64,000 nucleotides of DNA from Bradyrhizobium sp. ISRA430 (GCF_029909975.1 NZ_CP094516.1:1860001-1924000); one strand, 5' to 3'. Shown: positions 54,097 through 62,548, numbered from the stretch's first letter. The notes: a model not told the origin generated them from the letters alone. Translations and numbers: made by a program.

Positions 54097-54774
54097 CTAC
54101 TTCTCCTCGGCCATCAGATAGCCGACGCCGCGAATGGTATGGATCACGACCTTGGCGCCATGCTCGGCGAGTTGCTTGCGCAGCCGCGAGACGTAGACCT
54201 CCACCGCATTGGAGGCGACCTCGCCGTCGAGGCCGAAGATGTGATCCTCGACGTTCTTCTTCGGTACCACCCGCCCCTGCCGGCGCAGGAGGATCTCCAG
54301 CACCGCGCTCTCGCGTGCAGAGATGATCCGCGGCTGATCGTCGACGAAGATCTGGCGACTCTCGGTGTCGTAGACGAGGTTGGCCAGGCGCAGCGAGCGG
54401 CCGAGCAATTGGCCGGGCCGGCGCAGGATCGCCTCCAGCCGTGCCACCAGCTCCTCCATTGCGAAGGGCTTGGCAAGATAGTCGTCGGCGCCGCTACGCA
54501 GGCCGTTGACGCGGTCCTGCAGCCCGCCACGCGCGGTCAGCACCAGGACCGGCAGCGGATCCATCTGCCGGCGGAGCTCGCGCAGCACCGAGAGGCCGTC
54601 GCCGTCGGGCAGGCCGAGGTCGAGGATCATCGCGGCATAGCTGACGTTGCGCACCGCCTCGCGCGCCTCTCCGGCGCTGCTCACGATGTCGCTCTCATAG
54701 CCTGCCGCCGATAGGCCGCTCGCGACGAGTCGCGACAGCTCGGCATTGTCCTCGACGATCAGAAGGCGCATCAC
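54097..54774 (-). CDS. OmpR-family response regulator
   Basis: 225 residues. The receiver domain has the acidic E8/D9 pair and phospho-acceptor D52 in MILDLGLPDGDG, with a conserved Lys in DDYLAKPFAMEEL. The C-terminal winged helix follows (RQGRVVPKKNVEDHIFGLDG, then SRLRKQLAEHGAKVVIHTIRGVGY). It is the first gene of the RR-kinase transcript and the likely regulator of the dctP gene downstream and possibly dctQM. Confidence 0.94.
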   Translation of the reverse strand: MMRLLIVEDNAELSRLVASGLSAAGYESDIVSSAGEAREAVRNVSYAAMILDLGLPDGDGLSVLRELRRQMDPLPVLVLTARGGLQDRVNGLRSGADDYLAKPFAMEELVARLEAILRRPGQLLGRSLRLANLVYDTESRQIFVDDQPRIISARESAVLEILLRRQGRVVPKKNVEDHIFGLDGEVASNAVEVYVSRLRKQLAEHGAKVVIHTIRGVGYLMAEEK

Positions 54775-55005
54775 ATTCCCGGTGTAACTGCGCGGCTCGC
54801 GCCGTATCTTCGCTCATTCTACCATTCCGGGCGCCTCGGCCAGCGAAAAAGGCCGTCGGCAGGTCGATCGTTCCTGCCTGTCAGCTTCGTGTAAGCCAAT
54901 CAGGACGTCTCCTCACGAGGCGGCGAATGTTGCCGTCAGAGCGTGGGGAGAAGGCATTACCGCCGCTTCGGGACCCTTAGCGGAAATTAACGTTGTGCAG
55001 TCAAG

Positions 55006-55848
55006 ATGATTGGCATGCTTTGGAACCAACGACTTCCGTGTTTGGCCCGCCCCAAGAAGTGGCTACTTGCTGTTGCGATCATCCTTGGGGTGGTGCCTGC
55101 CTATCCTCAGCAAGTACATCAGCAGTACGCAAAGGATAATGGGTATTTTTATCGGTTTAGGGCCAATTTCGAAGTCACGCAAACTAGAGAAAAGCTGTAC
55201 TTCGATTACGTCGTGGCCTGTAGCATTCGCCTGACGCGCTGGCGCGGTGGCGGGCTATCCGATGATTCAACGCTTAGCCCAAAGGCCATGGCCGCAGCTA
55301 CGCGCGACGGCCACGCCGTCATGGTACGAACACTGCAGGCATGTTCGGGGCTGACTTCCGAGAACTACGACGTGCCGCCTGATGTCTTGCCGTTGGTCGT
55401 CTGGTTCGACGATGTGGCAGACCTCTCGATCGGAGTGGGCTACATGACGGAGGCTGCCTACGATAATCCGCTCGGCAAACTCAAGTTTTTGGGAGCGCGG
55501 ATCGACCGAGCGACGCGGGAAGAATGGGAGCTTTGGCGGGAGAAGTCGGCCAAAGATTACGTGCAACTGGGAGCGTTACCTGGGCCCTGGGGCTATGATT
55601 TTCCAAATCCCAAGCCGTCCGACCAACCTGCGTATATTCGGACGTGCGAGACCTTCCGAAGAATTGTCTTGCCGGACGACCTCCGCGCAAAGCTTCGGGA
55701 GTTGTGGCCCGAGGGACGCCCTCGATTTTGGACTTTACCTAGCGCAATTGAACTGAATACCGTCCGAGGAACTGTCTGGAGCTTCATTCGAAAATTTGGC
55801 CAGGGGAGCCTTGGAGCGGCCAACCGATTCGGAGTGGCCAGATCGTAG
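55006..55848 (+). CDS. Exported protein of unknown function, probably broken at its 3' end
   Basis: 280 residues. A basic start then hydrophobic signal segment (KKWLLAVAIILGVVPAYPQQ, cleaved near residue 35). The mature part has four Cys and no recognised domain. Its last ten residues (AANRFGVARS) look unlike the rest. A different frame that opens at 55752 and reads QPIRSGQIVGRLPHVPGRWP then runs without a stop into the fragment at 55923-56201, so a single-base frameshift near 55800 (in CAGGGGAGCC) is likely. Lower GC than the neighbours suggests foreign origin. Confidence 0.55.
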   Translation: MIGMLWNQRLPCLARPKKWLLAVAIILGVVPAYPQQVHQQYAKDNGYFYRFRANFEVTQTREKLYFDYVVACSIRLTRWRGGGLSDDSTLSPKAMAAATRDGHAVMVRTLQACSGLTSENYDVPPDVLPLVVWFDDVADLSIGVGYMTEAAYDNPLGKLKFLGARIDRATREEWELWREKSAKDYVQLGALPGPWGYDFPNPKPSDQPAYIRTCETFRRIVLPDDLRAKLRELWPEGRPRFWTLPSAIELNTVRGTVWSFIRKFGQGSLGAANRFGVARS

Positions 55849-55922
55849 GCCGACTGCCTCACGTTCCCGGTCGATGGCCGGCGGAGTCATATCCTCTGCT
55901 CTGGCCAGGTCTGATCTCGATC

Positions 55923-56201
55923 ATGCCCGTCGAGAAAGCGCCCCCCGCTTCGCGATTCAAAAAGTTCGTTCTCAAGCTCGACTATCGAGACGGCGCGATG
56001 AATGGGTTTGGCGCATGCCAAGACGCGGGCGATGCATTTTTGTACCATGCGACTCCGGCCGGCTTGGACGAAAATCATGTTTTTGACGTCGATGGAGCTG
56101 TAGTGAAGCAACTCGACAGAAAAACACCAGCGATGCAGCGACCTCAGTTCGTCTTCGAGCGGGATGAAGCGGTGTTTGCTTACGAGTCACAGGGATTCTA
56201 G
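55923..56201 (+). pseudogene. Fragment probably continuing the 55006 gene, 3' end cut by the IS5 element
   Basis: Frame open from 55752, first ATG at 55923 (MPVEKAPPASRFKKFVLKLD); about 92 residues. No family was recognised. The last codons (GGA TTC TAG) come from the IS5 left end at about 56192, so the stop is supplied by the insertion sequence and the true C-terminus is lost. It probably belongs to the same broken gene as 55006-55848. Confidence 0.4.
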
Positions 56202-56974
56202 GACGCGGACTCATTAAGGCGCAGCCATAGCCTGATTGACGCGAGTTGAACGAATGCGAGGTAGTTGGCGGCGAGCCTATCGTAGCGCGTCGCCACCCGA
56301 CGACATTGTTTGATCCTGTTGAAGAACCGCTCGACCTGGTTGCGAGCACGATAGAGATAGGGGCTGGAGCAGATCGGATCGCTGCGATTGCTTTTCGGCG
56401 GGATGTTCGCCCACGCGCCCTTCTTCATGGCAAGCTCCCTGATCCAGTCCGCGTCATAGCCACGGTCGGCAAGCAGCATTGACCCGGATTTCAGACGAGA
56501 CAGCAGTTTTCCGGCGAGTCGAACGTCATGGGCCTCACCGGGGCTCAGCGCCAGCCGTACCGGCAGACCATTGCCATCGACCACCGCATGGATTTTGCTC
56601 GTCAAGCCGCCGCGGGACCTTCCCATCGATTGGCGCTGGTTCCTTGTGATGCAGGCTCCATGCTGATGCACGCGGACAATGGAGGTGTCGATCATCTGGA
56701 CAGCGGCATCATGGGCAGTGGAAAGCGCTTCTATGATGCGGCCCCAAACACCGGCCCGCCGCCACCTGACGGTGTATGGGCCAAACGCCGTCGGCAGATC
56801 ACGCCAGGGTGCTCCTGATCGGAGGACCCAGAAGATGCCATTCAGGACCCGTCTGTCGTTCACTCGAGGAACGCCACGCGGCATGTTCGGCAGCATCGGC
56901 TTGATGGCGGTCCATTCATGGTCGGCGAGTTCGTAGCGCATGATTCGAGCCCCCAGTTCGGGAGTTTGAATCAC
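56192..56974 (-). mobile_element. IS5-family insertion sequence (about 783 bp)
   Basis: Holds one DDE transposase. Ends are set by a weak inverted repeat: GGGATTCTAGGACGCG at the left and, reading inward from the right, GTGATTCAAACTCCCG. The exact edges and any short target duplication are uncertain. The left end supplies the stop codon of the interrupted upstream frame. Confidence 0.65.
56198..56941 (-). CDS. IS5-family transposase
   Basis: 247 residues from the ATG at 56941 (MRYELADHEWTAIKPMLP). The IS4/IS5 DDE catalytic residues are in DTSIVRVHQHG, LLADRGYDADW and RNQVERFFNRIK (Y-(2)-R-(3)-E-like signature as QVERFFNRIK). RSRGGLTSKIHAVVDGNG is the typical IS5-type middle block. It is full length and seems intact, not split into orfA/orfB, which fits the IS427-like or IS1031-like subgroup with a single frame. 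Confidence 0.88.
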   Translation of the reverse strand: MRYELADHEWTAIKPMLPNMPRGVPRVNDRRVLNGIFWVLRSGAPWRDLPTAFGPYTVRWRRAGVWGRIIEALSTAHDAAVQMIDTSIVRVHQHGACITRNQRQSMGRSRGGLTSKIHAVVDGNGLPVRLALSPGEAHDVRLAGKLLSRLKSGSMLLADRGYDADWIRELAMKKGAWANIPPKSNRSDPICSSPYLYRARNQVERFFNRIKQCRRVATRYDRLAANYLAFVQLASIRLWLRLNESAS

Positions 56975-57160
56975 GGCAGTCCGGCCAAACGCAACGCTCC
57001 TGGCCCGCTCCTGGTACGGCGCATACGGACAGGAGCGGACATCAACCAGCCCTCAATCTCTGCCAAATGCGTCGAAAATGACCCGAAGCGGAACTTACAA
57101 ACCGTTTCCCCGAAGGATTGCTGCCAAAGATCCGTTGGGTGGCACTTCCGCTGTGGATCG

Positions 57161-57792
57161 CTATTGCACCCGAACCATGCGCTTGCCGCGATTTTCGCCC
57201 GCCAGCAGCCCGACCAAAGCTGCTGGAAGGCTCTCAAGGCCATCGCAAACATCTTCGATGACCTTGATGCGTCCCGCCATAACCCACGCCTTCAGGTCTG
57301 CCAAAGCGAGATTTCGTTCGGCATTGAAATCGCTCATGATGAAGCCCTTCACCATAAGGCGCTTGACCACGATCTGGGACGGATTGACACGGGGGCGTGC
57401 GTCGGAAAGGTCACCATCATAGCTTGATACCGCTCCGCAGCATACGATGCGGCCGTGCAATTTCATTTGCGATGCGCAGACCTCAAAAGTCGTGCCGCCC
57501 ACATTGTCAAAGTATATGTCGATGCCTGCTGGTGAGGCAGCTTTCAAAGCCTTAGTCAGGTCACCCTCTTTGTAGTTAACGGCATCATCGAACCCGAGCT
57601 CACGTACGAGCCAACCGCACTTCTCGGCCGAACCGGCAATCCCAATTACGCGACAACCCTTTATTTTTGCGATCTGACCGACGAAAGTCCCGACCGAACC
57701 GGCAGCGGCTGACACGACGACGGTCTCGCCTTCTCTCGGCTGTCCGATTGAAAGCAAGCCGTGATAGGCTGTACGGCCGGCAATGCCGTAGG
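57161..57792 (-). pseudogene. C-terminal part of an MDR-family NADP-dependent oxidoreductase, split by IS21
   Basis: About 208 residues from GIAGRTAYHGLLSIGQP to RMVRVQ*. The Rossmann motif reads VSAAAGSVGTFVGQIAKIKG; further blocks are DIYFDNVGG, IVCCGAVSSY and VKGFIMSDF, typical of the zinc-independent medium-chain reductases (CurA/leukotriene-B4-dehydrogenase type). The N-terminal half is at 60550-60929. Removing the IS21 element and one 7-bp target copy joins 380 + 625 bases into an uninterrupted 334-codon frame (LSAY-GIAGRTAY), so it was recently intact. Confidence 0.85.
57786..57792. repeat. 7-bp target-site duplication CCGTAGG, left copy
   Basis: Directly abuts the IS21 left terminus (TGCTGATTCCG at 57793). 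The same seven bases follow the right terminus at 60550-60556. IS21-family elements typically duplicate 4-8 bp. Confidence 0.85.
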
Positions 57793-57806
57793 TGCTGATT
57801 CCGCTC

Positions 57807-57917
57807 GATGTCGCCCACCATTCCGGAATGATCTCGCCCACCGTTCCGATTTGATGTCGCCCACCATTCCGAGATGATCTCGCCCACCATTCCGGGATGA
57901 TGTCGCCCGGGGTGACG
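57807..57917. repeat. IS21 left-end array, five repeats with 23-bp period
   Basis: GAT(G/C)TCGCCCACC(A/G)TTCC-type units begin at 57807, 57830, 57853, 57876 and 57899, exactly 23 bp apart; G and C alternate in the fourth position. Such repeated end motifs are the transposase-binding sites of IS21 elements. Confidence 0.8.
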
Positions 57918-57974
57918 AGGCCTCTTCTGGCTCCGATACGGTCCCGCCTTTCGGCTTTGCGAAGGGGGACCTGG

Positions 57975-59534
57975 ATGCCGACGGAGAGGCTTGCGATGCG
58001 CCATGTGCGCGAAGTGATCAGATTGAAGTCGGCTGGGATGCCGACCCGCGAGATTGCGCGGCGGTTGGGGACGGCGCCTTCGACGGTGCGGCTGACGATC
58101 CGGCGGTTCGAGGCATCGGGGCTGACCTGGCCGCTGCCCGATGACGTCACCGACACTGATCTGGAGGCCCGGCTGTTCGCCAGCGCCGGTGCGGGTTCCG
58201 GCACGCGGCGGGGCCATCGCCGGCAGGCGGAGCCGGACTGGGCGGCGGTGCACCGCGAGCTCCGGCGCAAGCACGTGACGCTGTCGATCCTGTGGGAGGA
58301 GTACATCGCAAGCGAGCCCGGCGGGTATCGCTATTCGCGTTTCTGCGAGCTCTACCGCGCCTGGGAAGGCCGGCTGTCGGTGACGATGCGCCAGTCGCAT
58401 GCGGCCGGCGACAAGCTGTTCGTCGATTATGCCGGTGACGGCGTGCCGGTCGTGATCGACCGGCTCAGCGGCGAGCGGCGCGCCGCGCAGATCTTCGTCG
58501 CGGTGCTCGGCGCTTCCAGCTTCACCTACGCGCAGGCGACCTGGACGCAGGGGCTCGCCGATTGGATCAGCGGCCACGTCGGCGCCTTCGAGGCGATCAA
58601 CGGCGTGCCGGCGCTGCTGGTGCCGGACAACACCAAAGTCGCGGTGATCAAGGCCTGCCTCTACGATCCGCAGATCAACCGCAGCTACGCCGACATGGCG
58701 GCGCATTACGGCTCGGCCATTCTGCCAGCCAGGCCGCGACGACCACGAGACAAGGCGAAGGTCGAGCAGGCGGTCCTCATGGTCGAGCGCTGGCTGCTCG
58801 GGCGGCTGCGCCACCGCATCTTCCACAGCCTCGCCGAGGTCAATGCGGCGATCGCCGAGTTGCTCACCCGGCTCAACGAGGAGCGGCCGATCCGGCGGCT
58901 CGGCGTGACCCGCCGCAAGCTGTTGGAGGAGATCGATTGGCCCGCGCTCAAGGCCTTGCCGGAGAACCCTTACGTGTTCGCCGAGTGGCGGATCTGCCGG
59001 GTCAGCATCGATTATCACGTCGAGGTCGAGGCGCATTACTACAGCGTTCCACATCGCTTCGTCCGCGCCGAGGTGGAGGTGCGCTTCACGGCTCGCACCG
59101 TCGAGATCTTCCACAAGGGTGAGCGGATCGCCGCGCATCAGCGCATGAGCGGCAACCACAAGCACACGACGGTGCCGGAGCACATGGCCTCCAGTCATCG
59201 GCGCTACGCTGGCTGGACTATCGAGCGCATCCGTAAGGACGCAGCCTCGATCGGGCCGGCCACCGCGGCGCTGTGCGACCTGATCCTCGACGAGCGCGCG
59301 CATCCGGAACAGGGCTTCCGCGCCTGTCTCGGCATCATCCGGCTCGCCCGATCCTACGGGCACGAGCGGCTCGATGCCGCCGCCATGCGGGCGATCGATA
59401 TTGGCGCGCGCACCTACGGCTCGGTCAAATCGATCCTTGCCAACAATCTCGATCGGCGTCCTTCACCCAAGCGCTCCGCGGACGACGCGCCGATCCTTCA
59501 TCCCAACATCCGCGGGCCGCGCTACTACAATTAG
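57975..59534 (+). CDS. istA: IS21 transposase IstA
   Basis: 519 residues from the ATG at 57975 (MPTERLAMRHVREV); the frame opens earlier, but that part lies over the end array. The N-terminal helix-turn-helix is SAGMPTREIARRLGTAPSTVR. The DDE core includes FVDYAGDGVPVVID, LVPDNTKVAVIKA and the Glu in DKAKVEQAVLMVERW. It carries out strand transfer with IstB as the target-selecting ATPase. Followed closely by istB. Confidence 0.93.
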   Translation: MPTERLAMRHVREVIRLKSAGMPTREIARRLGTAPSTVRLTIRRFEASGLTWPLPDDVTDTDLEARLFASAGAGSGTRRGHRRQAEPDWAAVHRELRRKHVTLSILWEEYIASEPGGYRYSRFCELYRAWEGRLSVTMRQSHAAGDKLFVDYAGDGVPVVIDRLSGERRAAQIFVAVLGASSFTYAQATWTQGLADWISGHVGAFEAINGVPALLVPDNTKVAVIKACLYDPQINRSYADMAAHYGSAILPARPRRPRDKAKVEQAVLMVERWLLGRLRHRIFHSLAEVNAAIAELLTRLNEERPIRRLGVTRRKLLEEIDWPALKALPENPYVFAEWRICRVSIDYHVEVEAHYYSVPHRFVRAEVEVRFTARTVEIFHKGERIAAHQRMSGNHKHTTVPEHMASSHRRYAGWTIERIRKDAASIGPATAALCDLILDERAHPEQGFRACLGIIRLARSYGHERLDAAAMRAIDIGARTYGSVKSILANNLDRRPSPKRSADDAPILHPNIRGPRYYN

Positions 59535-59545
59535 GAGATCACGTC

Positions 59546-60289
59546 TTGCTTACGCATCCGACCCTCGATCAACTCTACGCGCTCGGCCTGCATGGCATGG
59601 CCAAGGCCTTCGCCGACATCGAAGCCGGCGGCGAGGCCGCAAGCCTCGGCCACGCCGAATGGCTCGCGCTGCTGCTCGAACGCGAAGCGTCATTGCGACG
59701 CGACAAGCGGCTGTCGAAGCGGCTGCAATACGCCAAGCTGCGCCAGGAGGCCTGCGTCGAAGACATCGACTACCGCACCCCACGCGGCCTCGACCGCAGC
59801 CTGCTGACGATGCTGGTCGAAGGCCGCTGGATCGATGACCACGCCAATCTGCTAATCTGCGGGCCCTCCGGCGTCGGCAAAAGCTGGCTCGCCTCAGCGC
59901 TCGGCAACAAGGCCTGCCGCGACAATCGCTCCGTGCTCTACCAGCGCGTCCCGCGGCTGTTCACCGATCTTGCTTTGGCGCGCGGCGATGGCCGCCACTC
60001 CCGCCTGTTGCGCGCGCTTGGCCGCGTCGATCTCCTCATCTTCGACGACTGGGGCCTCGAGCCGCTCGACGCCGCGGCCCGCCACGACCTCCTGGAGATC
60101 CTCGAGGACCGCTACGGCCGCCGCTCCACCATCGTCACCAGCCAGCTCCCGGTCGATCAATGGCACGCGCTGATCGGCGATCCCACCTACGCTGACGCCG
60201 TCCTCGACCGCCTGGTCCATAACGCCCACCGGATCGATCTCAACGGCGAAAGCATGCGGCGAACCCGCAAACCCGACCGAAAGGCCTGA
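59546..60289 (+). CDS. istB: IS21 helper ATPase IstB
   Basis: 247 residues. No ATG is well placed. The TTG at 59546 has AGGAG eight bases upstream and gives MLTHPTLDQLYALGLHGMAKAF, matching IstB N-termini. AAA+ ATPase of the DnaC type: Walker A CGPSGVGKSWLA, Walker B LLIFDDWGLE, sensor TSQLPVDQWH. It assembles on target DNA and activates IstA. It starts 11 bp after the istA stop. Confidence 0.92.
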   Translation: MLTHPTLDQLYALGLHGMAKAFADIEAGGEAASLGHAEWLALLLEREASLRRDKRLSKRLQYAKLRQEACVEDIDYRTPRGLDRSLLTMLVEGRWIDDHANLLICGPSGVGKSWLASALGNKACRDNRSVLYQRVPRLFTDLALARGDGRHSRLLRALGRVDLLIFDDWGLEPLDAAARHDLLEILEDRYGRRSTIVTSQLPVDQWHALIGDPTYADAVLDRLVHNAHRIDLNGESMRRTRKPDRKA

Positions 60290-60456
60290 GCCTGTGGCGC
60301 TGTGGACATGCCGCTACGCTTGGACAACGCGAAGGGCGTTGCCCACATGCCCACAGCAGGAGCAACAGAAAAACCCGCCCGTCGAGCCGCGATTCAAGAT
60401 TGACCACGCGGCTTCGCCGATGCCAGAAACCAGACAGCCAGAACGCCTCACGCCCC

Positions 60457-60535
60457 GGGCGACATCAAATCGGAATGGTGGGCGAGATCATCTCGGAATC
60501 CTGGGCGAGATCAAATCGGTACACCCGGGCGAGAT
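60457..60535. repeat. IS21 right-end array, four repeats with 23-bp period
   Basis: Inverted copies of the left-end unit (GGGCGAGATC / GGGCGACATC) end at 60466, 60489, 60512 and 60535, again exactly 23 bp apart. The outermost lies just inside the terminal CGGAATCAGCA. Confidence 0.8.
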
Positions 60536-60549
60536 CATCGGAATCAGCA

Positions 60550-60556
60550 CCGTAGG
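60550..60556. repeat. 7-bp target-site duplication CCGTAGG, right copy
   Basis: Follows the IS21 right terminus directly and is identical to 57786-57792. Confidence 0.85.
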
Positions 60557-60929
60557 CGCTCAACAAGTGCGTGAGGGGGTCCACCCGTTCGACTTTGGTC
60601 ACGTTGCTGGCTGGTACAGCGATGTAGTCTTGCCAGCCTGTAGTCGTGAAGACGAGGTCTCCCGGAGCGAAGCCGGTAGCCTTACTGTCAACAACTTCGG
60701 CGATACCGTAGGCGTCCATCACGTTTCCTGCCTCCACGGCTGCACGATAGGTCTCGCGATGCATCCAGGCTCGATTGGCAGCATCAAGAGAAACTAGGCG
60801 CACATTGAGCAGAAGCTCTCCTTCGTTTGGTATTGGGATTGGGGCCTCACGCATTTTGAAATCGTGGACCGAAAGCTTCCCCTTGGGTACCACGGAGAGA
60901 ATAATCTGCCGATTGATGGTGCGGTTCAT
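60550..60929 (-). pseudogene. N-terminal part of the MDR-family oxidoreductase split by IS21
   Basis: Begins MNRTINRQIILSVVPKGK and runs through the GroES-like N-terminal domain (EGELLLNVRLVSLDAANRAW, GYG-like DAYGIAEVV, GDLVFTTTGWQDY) to THLLSAYG at the insertion. The frame then reads on into IS21 DNA for a further 85 bases. No zinc ligands are present, as expected for this reductase subgroup. Together with 57161-57792 it makes one 334-residue protein; see that entry. Confidence 0.85.
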
Positions 60930-61234
60930 AACCCCTCCCTTGGGTATTCCAAGTTCGAAGGCTAGTGGAAAGGCAGGTCCGGTACAACGACCTGAAGGAT
61001 GATGTAGGTCGCCTATTGGCCCTTCGCGACCTATTGCATCGCCGCACGACCTCGGTCGCGAACGGGGGAATATCGGAAATCGCCCGGCCTCCGTCTATCG
61101 GAGAGGTCGACGCTCGTGACCCCAACCGGACTTCGCCTCCAGCATCGATATAATTTGAGCAGAGTTCGTTAGCAGAGCGAAAGGATGCTTACCTACATCG
61201 TAAGCAAAGCGTGCAGCATCAGCGGAGAAATCCC
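60930..61234. other. Intergenic region upstream of the split oxidoreductase
   Basis: No convincing gene on either strand. It should hold the oxidoreductase promoter (minus strand) and the leader of the small gene at 61235. Confidence 0.4.
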
Positions 61235-61408
61235 GTGACAGAGCTAGAGCAAGAGGCTGAGAAATTGACGGAGCTGTTGAAAGGAAAAACGGTCCGAGTT
61301 GTTTGGCGTCATCGCGCGGACGAGATAGCAATCGAGTTTGACGATGACGATAGAACCCGTTTGTTCGTCAACCGCGATCCTGCTGGACTAGACATTTCCG
61401 TTACTTGA
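61235..61408 (+). CDS. Small cytoplasmic protein, unknown function
   Basis: 57 residues from a GTG at 61235, with a GGAGAAA ribosome-binding site upstream; an ATG eight codons earlier lacks one. Charged, begins VTELEQEAEKLTELLKGK (helical), then short strands VRVVWRHRADEIAIEFDD and a basic-acidic end. No family was recognised. It stops at the likely left edge of the IS110 element. Confidence 0.5.
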   Translation: MTELEQEAEKLTELLKGKTVRVVWRHRADEIAIEFDDDDRTRLFVNRDPAGLDISVT

Positions 61409-61443
61409 AAGCGTAGCCTTGTCCGCTTGTGATGCTGTGGACG

Positions 61444-61511
61444 GCTCCTCCACCGGCACGAGAGTGCCAAGGAATGGGCGCCGTTTTGAGGCTCCCACGA
61501 TTCGGAGGAGC
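61444..61511 (+). ncRNA. Candidate IS110 bridge RNA segment (structured left end)
   Basis: GCTCCTCC (61444-61451) pairs with GGAGGAGC (61504-61511) as an 8-bp outer stem. Inside is a perfect hairpin GGCAC-GAGA-GTGCC (61455-61468) with a GNRA-type loop. IS110-group elements are known to express a bridge RNA from the non-coding left end next to the transposase start. The structure and position fit, but it is prediction by eye; the full RNA may be longer and start before 61444. Confidence 0.45.
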
Positions 61512-61516
61512 GGCCT

Positions 61517-62548
61517 ATGCAGCCAATTTCGACTATCGGTTTGGATATCGCGAAGTCCGTCTTTCAGGTACACGGCGTTGATGCAGCCGGCCAGGTGGTC
61601 ATACGCCGCCAGTTGAGGCGCCGGCACGTCCTGGCGTTTTTCCAGAAGCTGCCGCCATGCCTGGTGGGGATCGAGGCTTGCGCATCATCGCACCATTGGT
61701 CCCGCGAGTTGCAGTTGTTAGGGCATACGGTGCGATTGATGCCTCCGGCCTATGTGAAGCCCTACGTCAAGCGGCAGAAGAACGACAGCACCGACGCGGA
61801 GGCAATTTGCGAGGCAGTCACGAGACCCAACATGCGGTTCGTGCCGACCAAGACGGTCGAGCAACAAAGCTGTCTGATGCTTCACCGGGCGCGCCATCTC
61901 TTCATCCGCCAGCAGACTGCCGTGATCAACTCAATCCGCGCCTATCTCGCCGAGTTCGGGATTGTTGCCCCTGTCGGGCGCAGGGGTGTCGAGCAACTGC
62001 TGGAAGTCGTCGCCGATACAGCCGACCACCGGCTCCCCGAGGTGGCCCGTGCGTGTCTTGCTGCTCTCGGCAGTCAATTGCGCGCACTGAAGGCTCAAAT
62101 CCTGGAGTTCGACCGACGCATCATCGCCTGGCATCGATCAAGCGTGACGAGCAAACGGCTGGACGCGATCCCCGGCGTCGGGCCGGCGCTGGCAACAGCT
62201 CTGGTCGCCAGCATTGCGGATCCCAAGGCTTTCCGATCGGGACGAGACTTCTCGGCCTGGGTTGGGCTCGTGCCGAAGCAGAACTCGAGCGGGGGCAAGG
62301 ACAAGCTTGGCAATATCAGCAAACAAGGGGATCGCTATTTGCGTAGCCTGTTCACGGCTGGCGCGCTCGCAGTGATCCGCTATGCCAAGATCCATGGCAC
62401 CAATCATCGGCCCTGGCTCACCCGATTGTTGGCCCGGCGCCCCACCAAGGTCGCCGCCATTGCGCTCGCCAACAAACTCGCCCGGATGGCTTGGGCGATG
62501 ATGGCAAGGAACGAACGTTACAATGAACCCGTCGCTCTCGCGGCGTGA
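61517..62548 (+). CDS. IS110-family recombinase/transposase
   Basis: 343 residues. The N-terminal RuvC-like DEDD domain has D10 in TIGLDIAKSVFQV, Glu in LVGIEACASSHHW and the Asp pair in KNDSTDAEAICEA. The C-terminal Tnp domain has the helix-hairpin RLDAIPGVGPALATALVA and the catalytic-serine region VGLVPKQNSSGGKDKLGNIS. Complete. GGAGG precedes the ATG, but that SD is in the outer stem of the candidate RNA, so structure may also affect its translation. Confidence 0.93.
   Translation: MQPISTIGLDIAKSVFQVHGVDAAGQVVIRRQLRRRHVLAFFQKLPPCLVGIEACASSHHWSRELQLLGHTVRLMPPAYVKPYVKRQKNDSTDAEAICEAVTRPNMRFVPTKTVEQQSCLMLHRARHLFIRQQTAVINSIRAYLAEFGIVAPVGRRGVEQLLEVVADTADHRLPEVARACLAALGSQLRALKAQILEFDRRIIAWHRSSVTSKRLDAIPGVGPALATALVASIADPKAFRSGRDFSAWVGLVPKQNSSGGKDKLGNISKQGDRYLRSLFTAGALAVIRYAKIHGTNHRPWLTRLLARRPTKVAAIALANKLARMAWAMMARNERYNEPVALAA

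Larger units (their letters stand above)
57793..60549 (+). mobile_element. IS21-family insertion sequence, complete (2757 bp)
   Basis: Terminal inverted repeat begins 5'-TGCTGATTCCG at both ends (TG...CA termini), flanked by a perfect 7-bp direct duplication CCGTAGG. Contains istA and istB in the usual order and, inside each end, an array of a GGGCGAKATC-type motif spaced every 23 bp. Complete and apparently functional. It interrupts an MDR oxidoreductase gene on the opposite strand. Confidence 0.92.

Noticed and set aside
57807..57917. IS21 left-end repeats as a small CRISPR-like array
   Set aside because: Units are nearly contiguous within a 23-bp period and mirrored at the other end of the element, which is the known layout of transposase-binding sites.
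57600..59363. 587-codon minus-strand frame through IS21
   Set aside because: Antisense shadow of istA; only its last stretch coincides with the oxidoreductase fragment and in a different frame.
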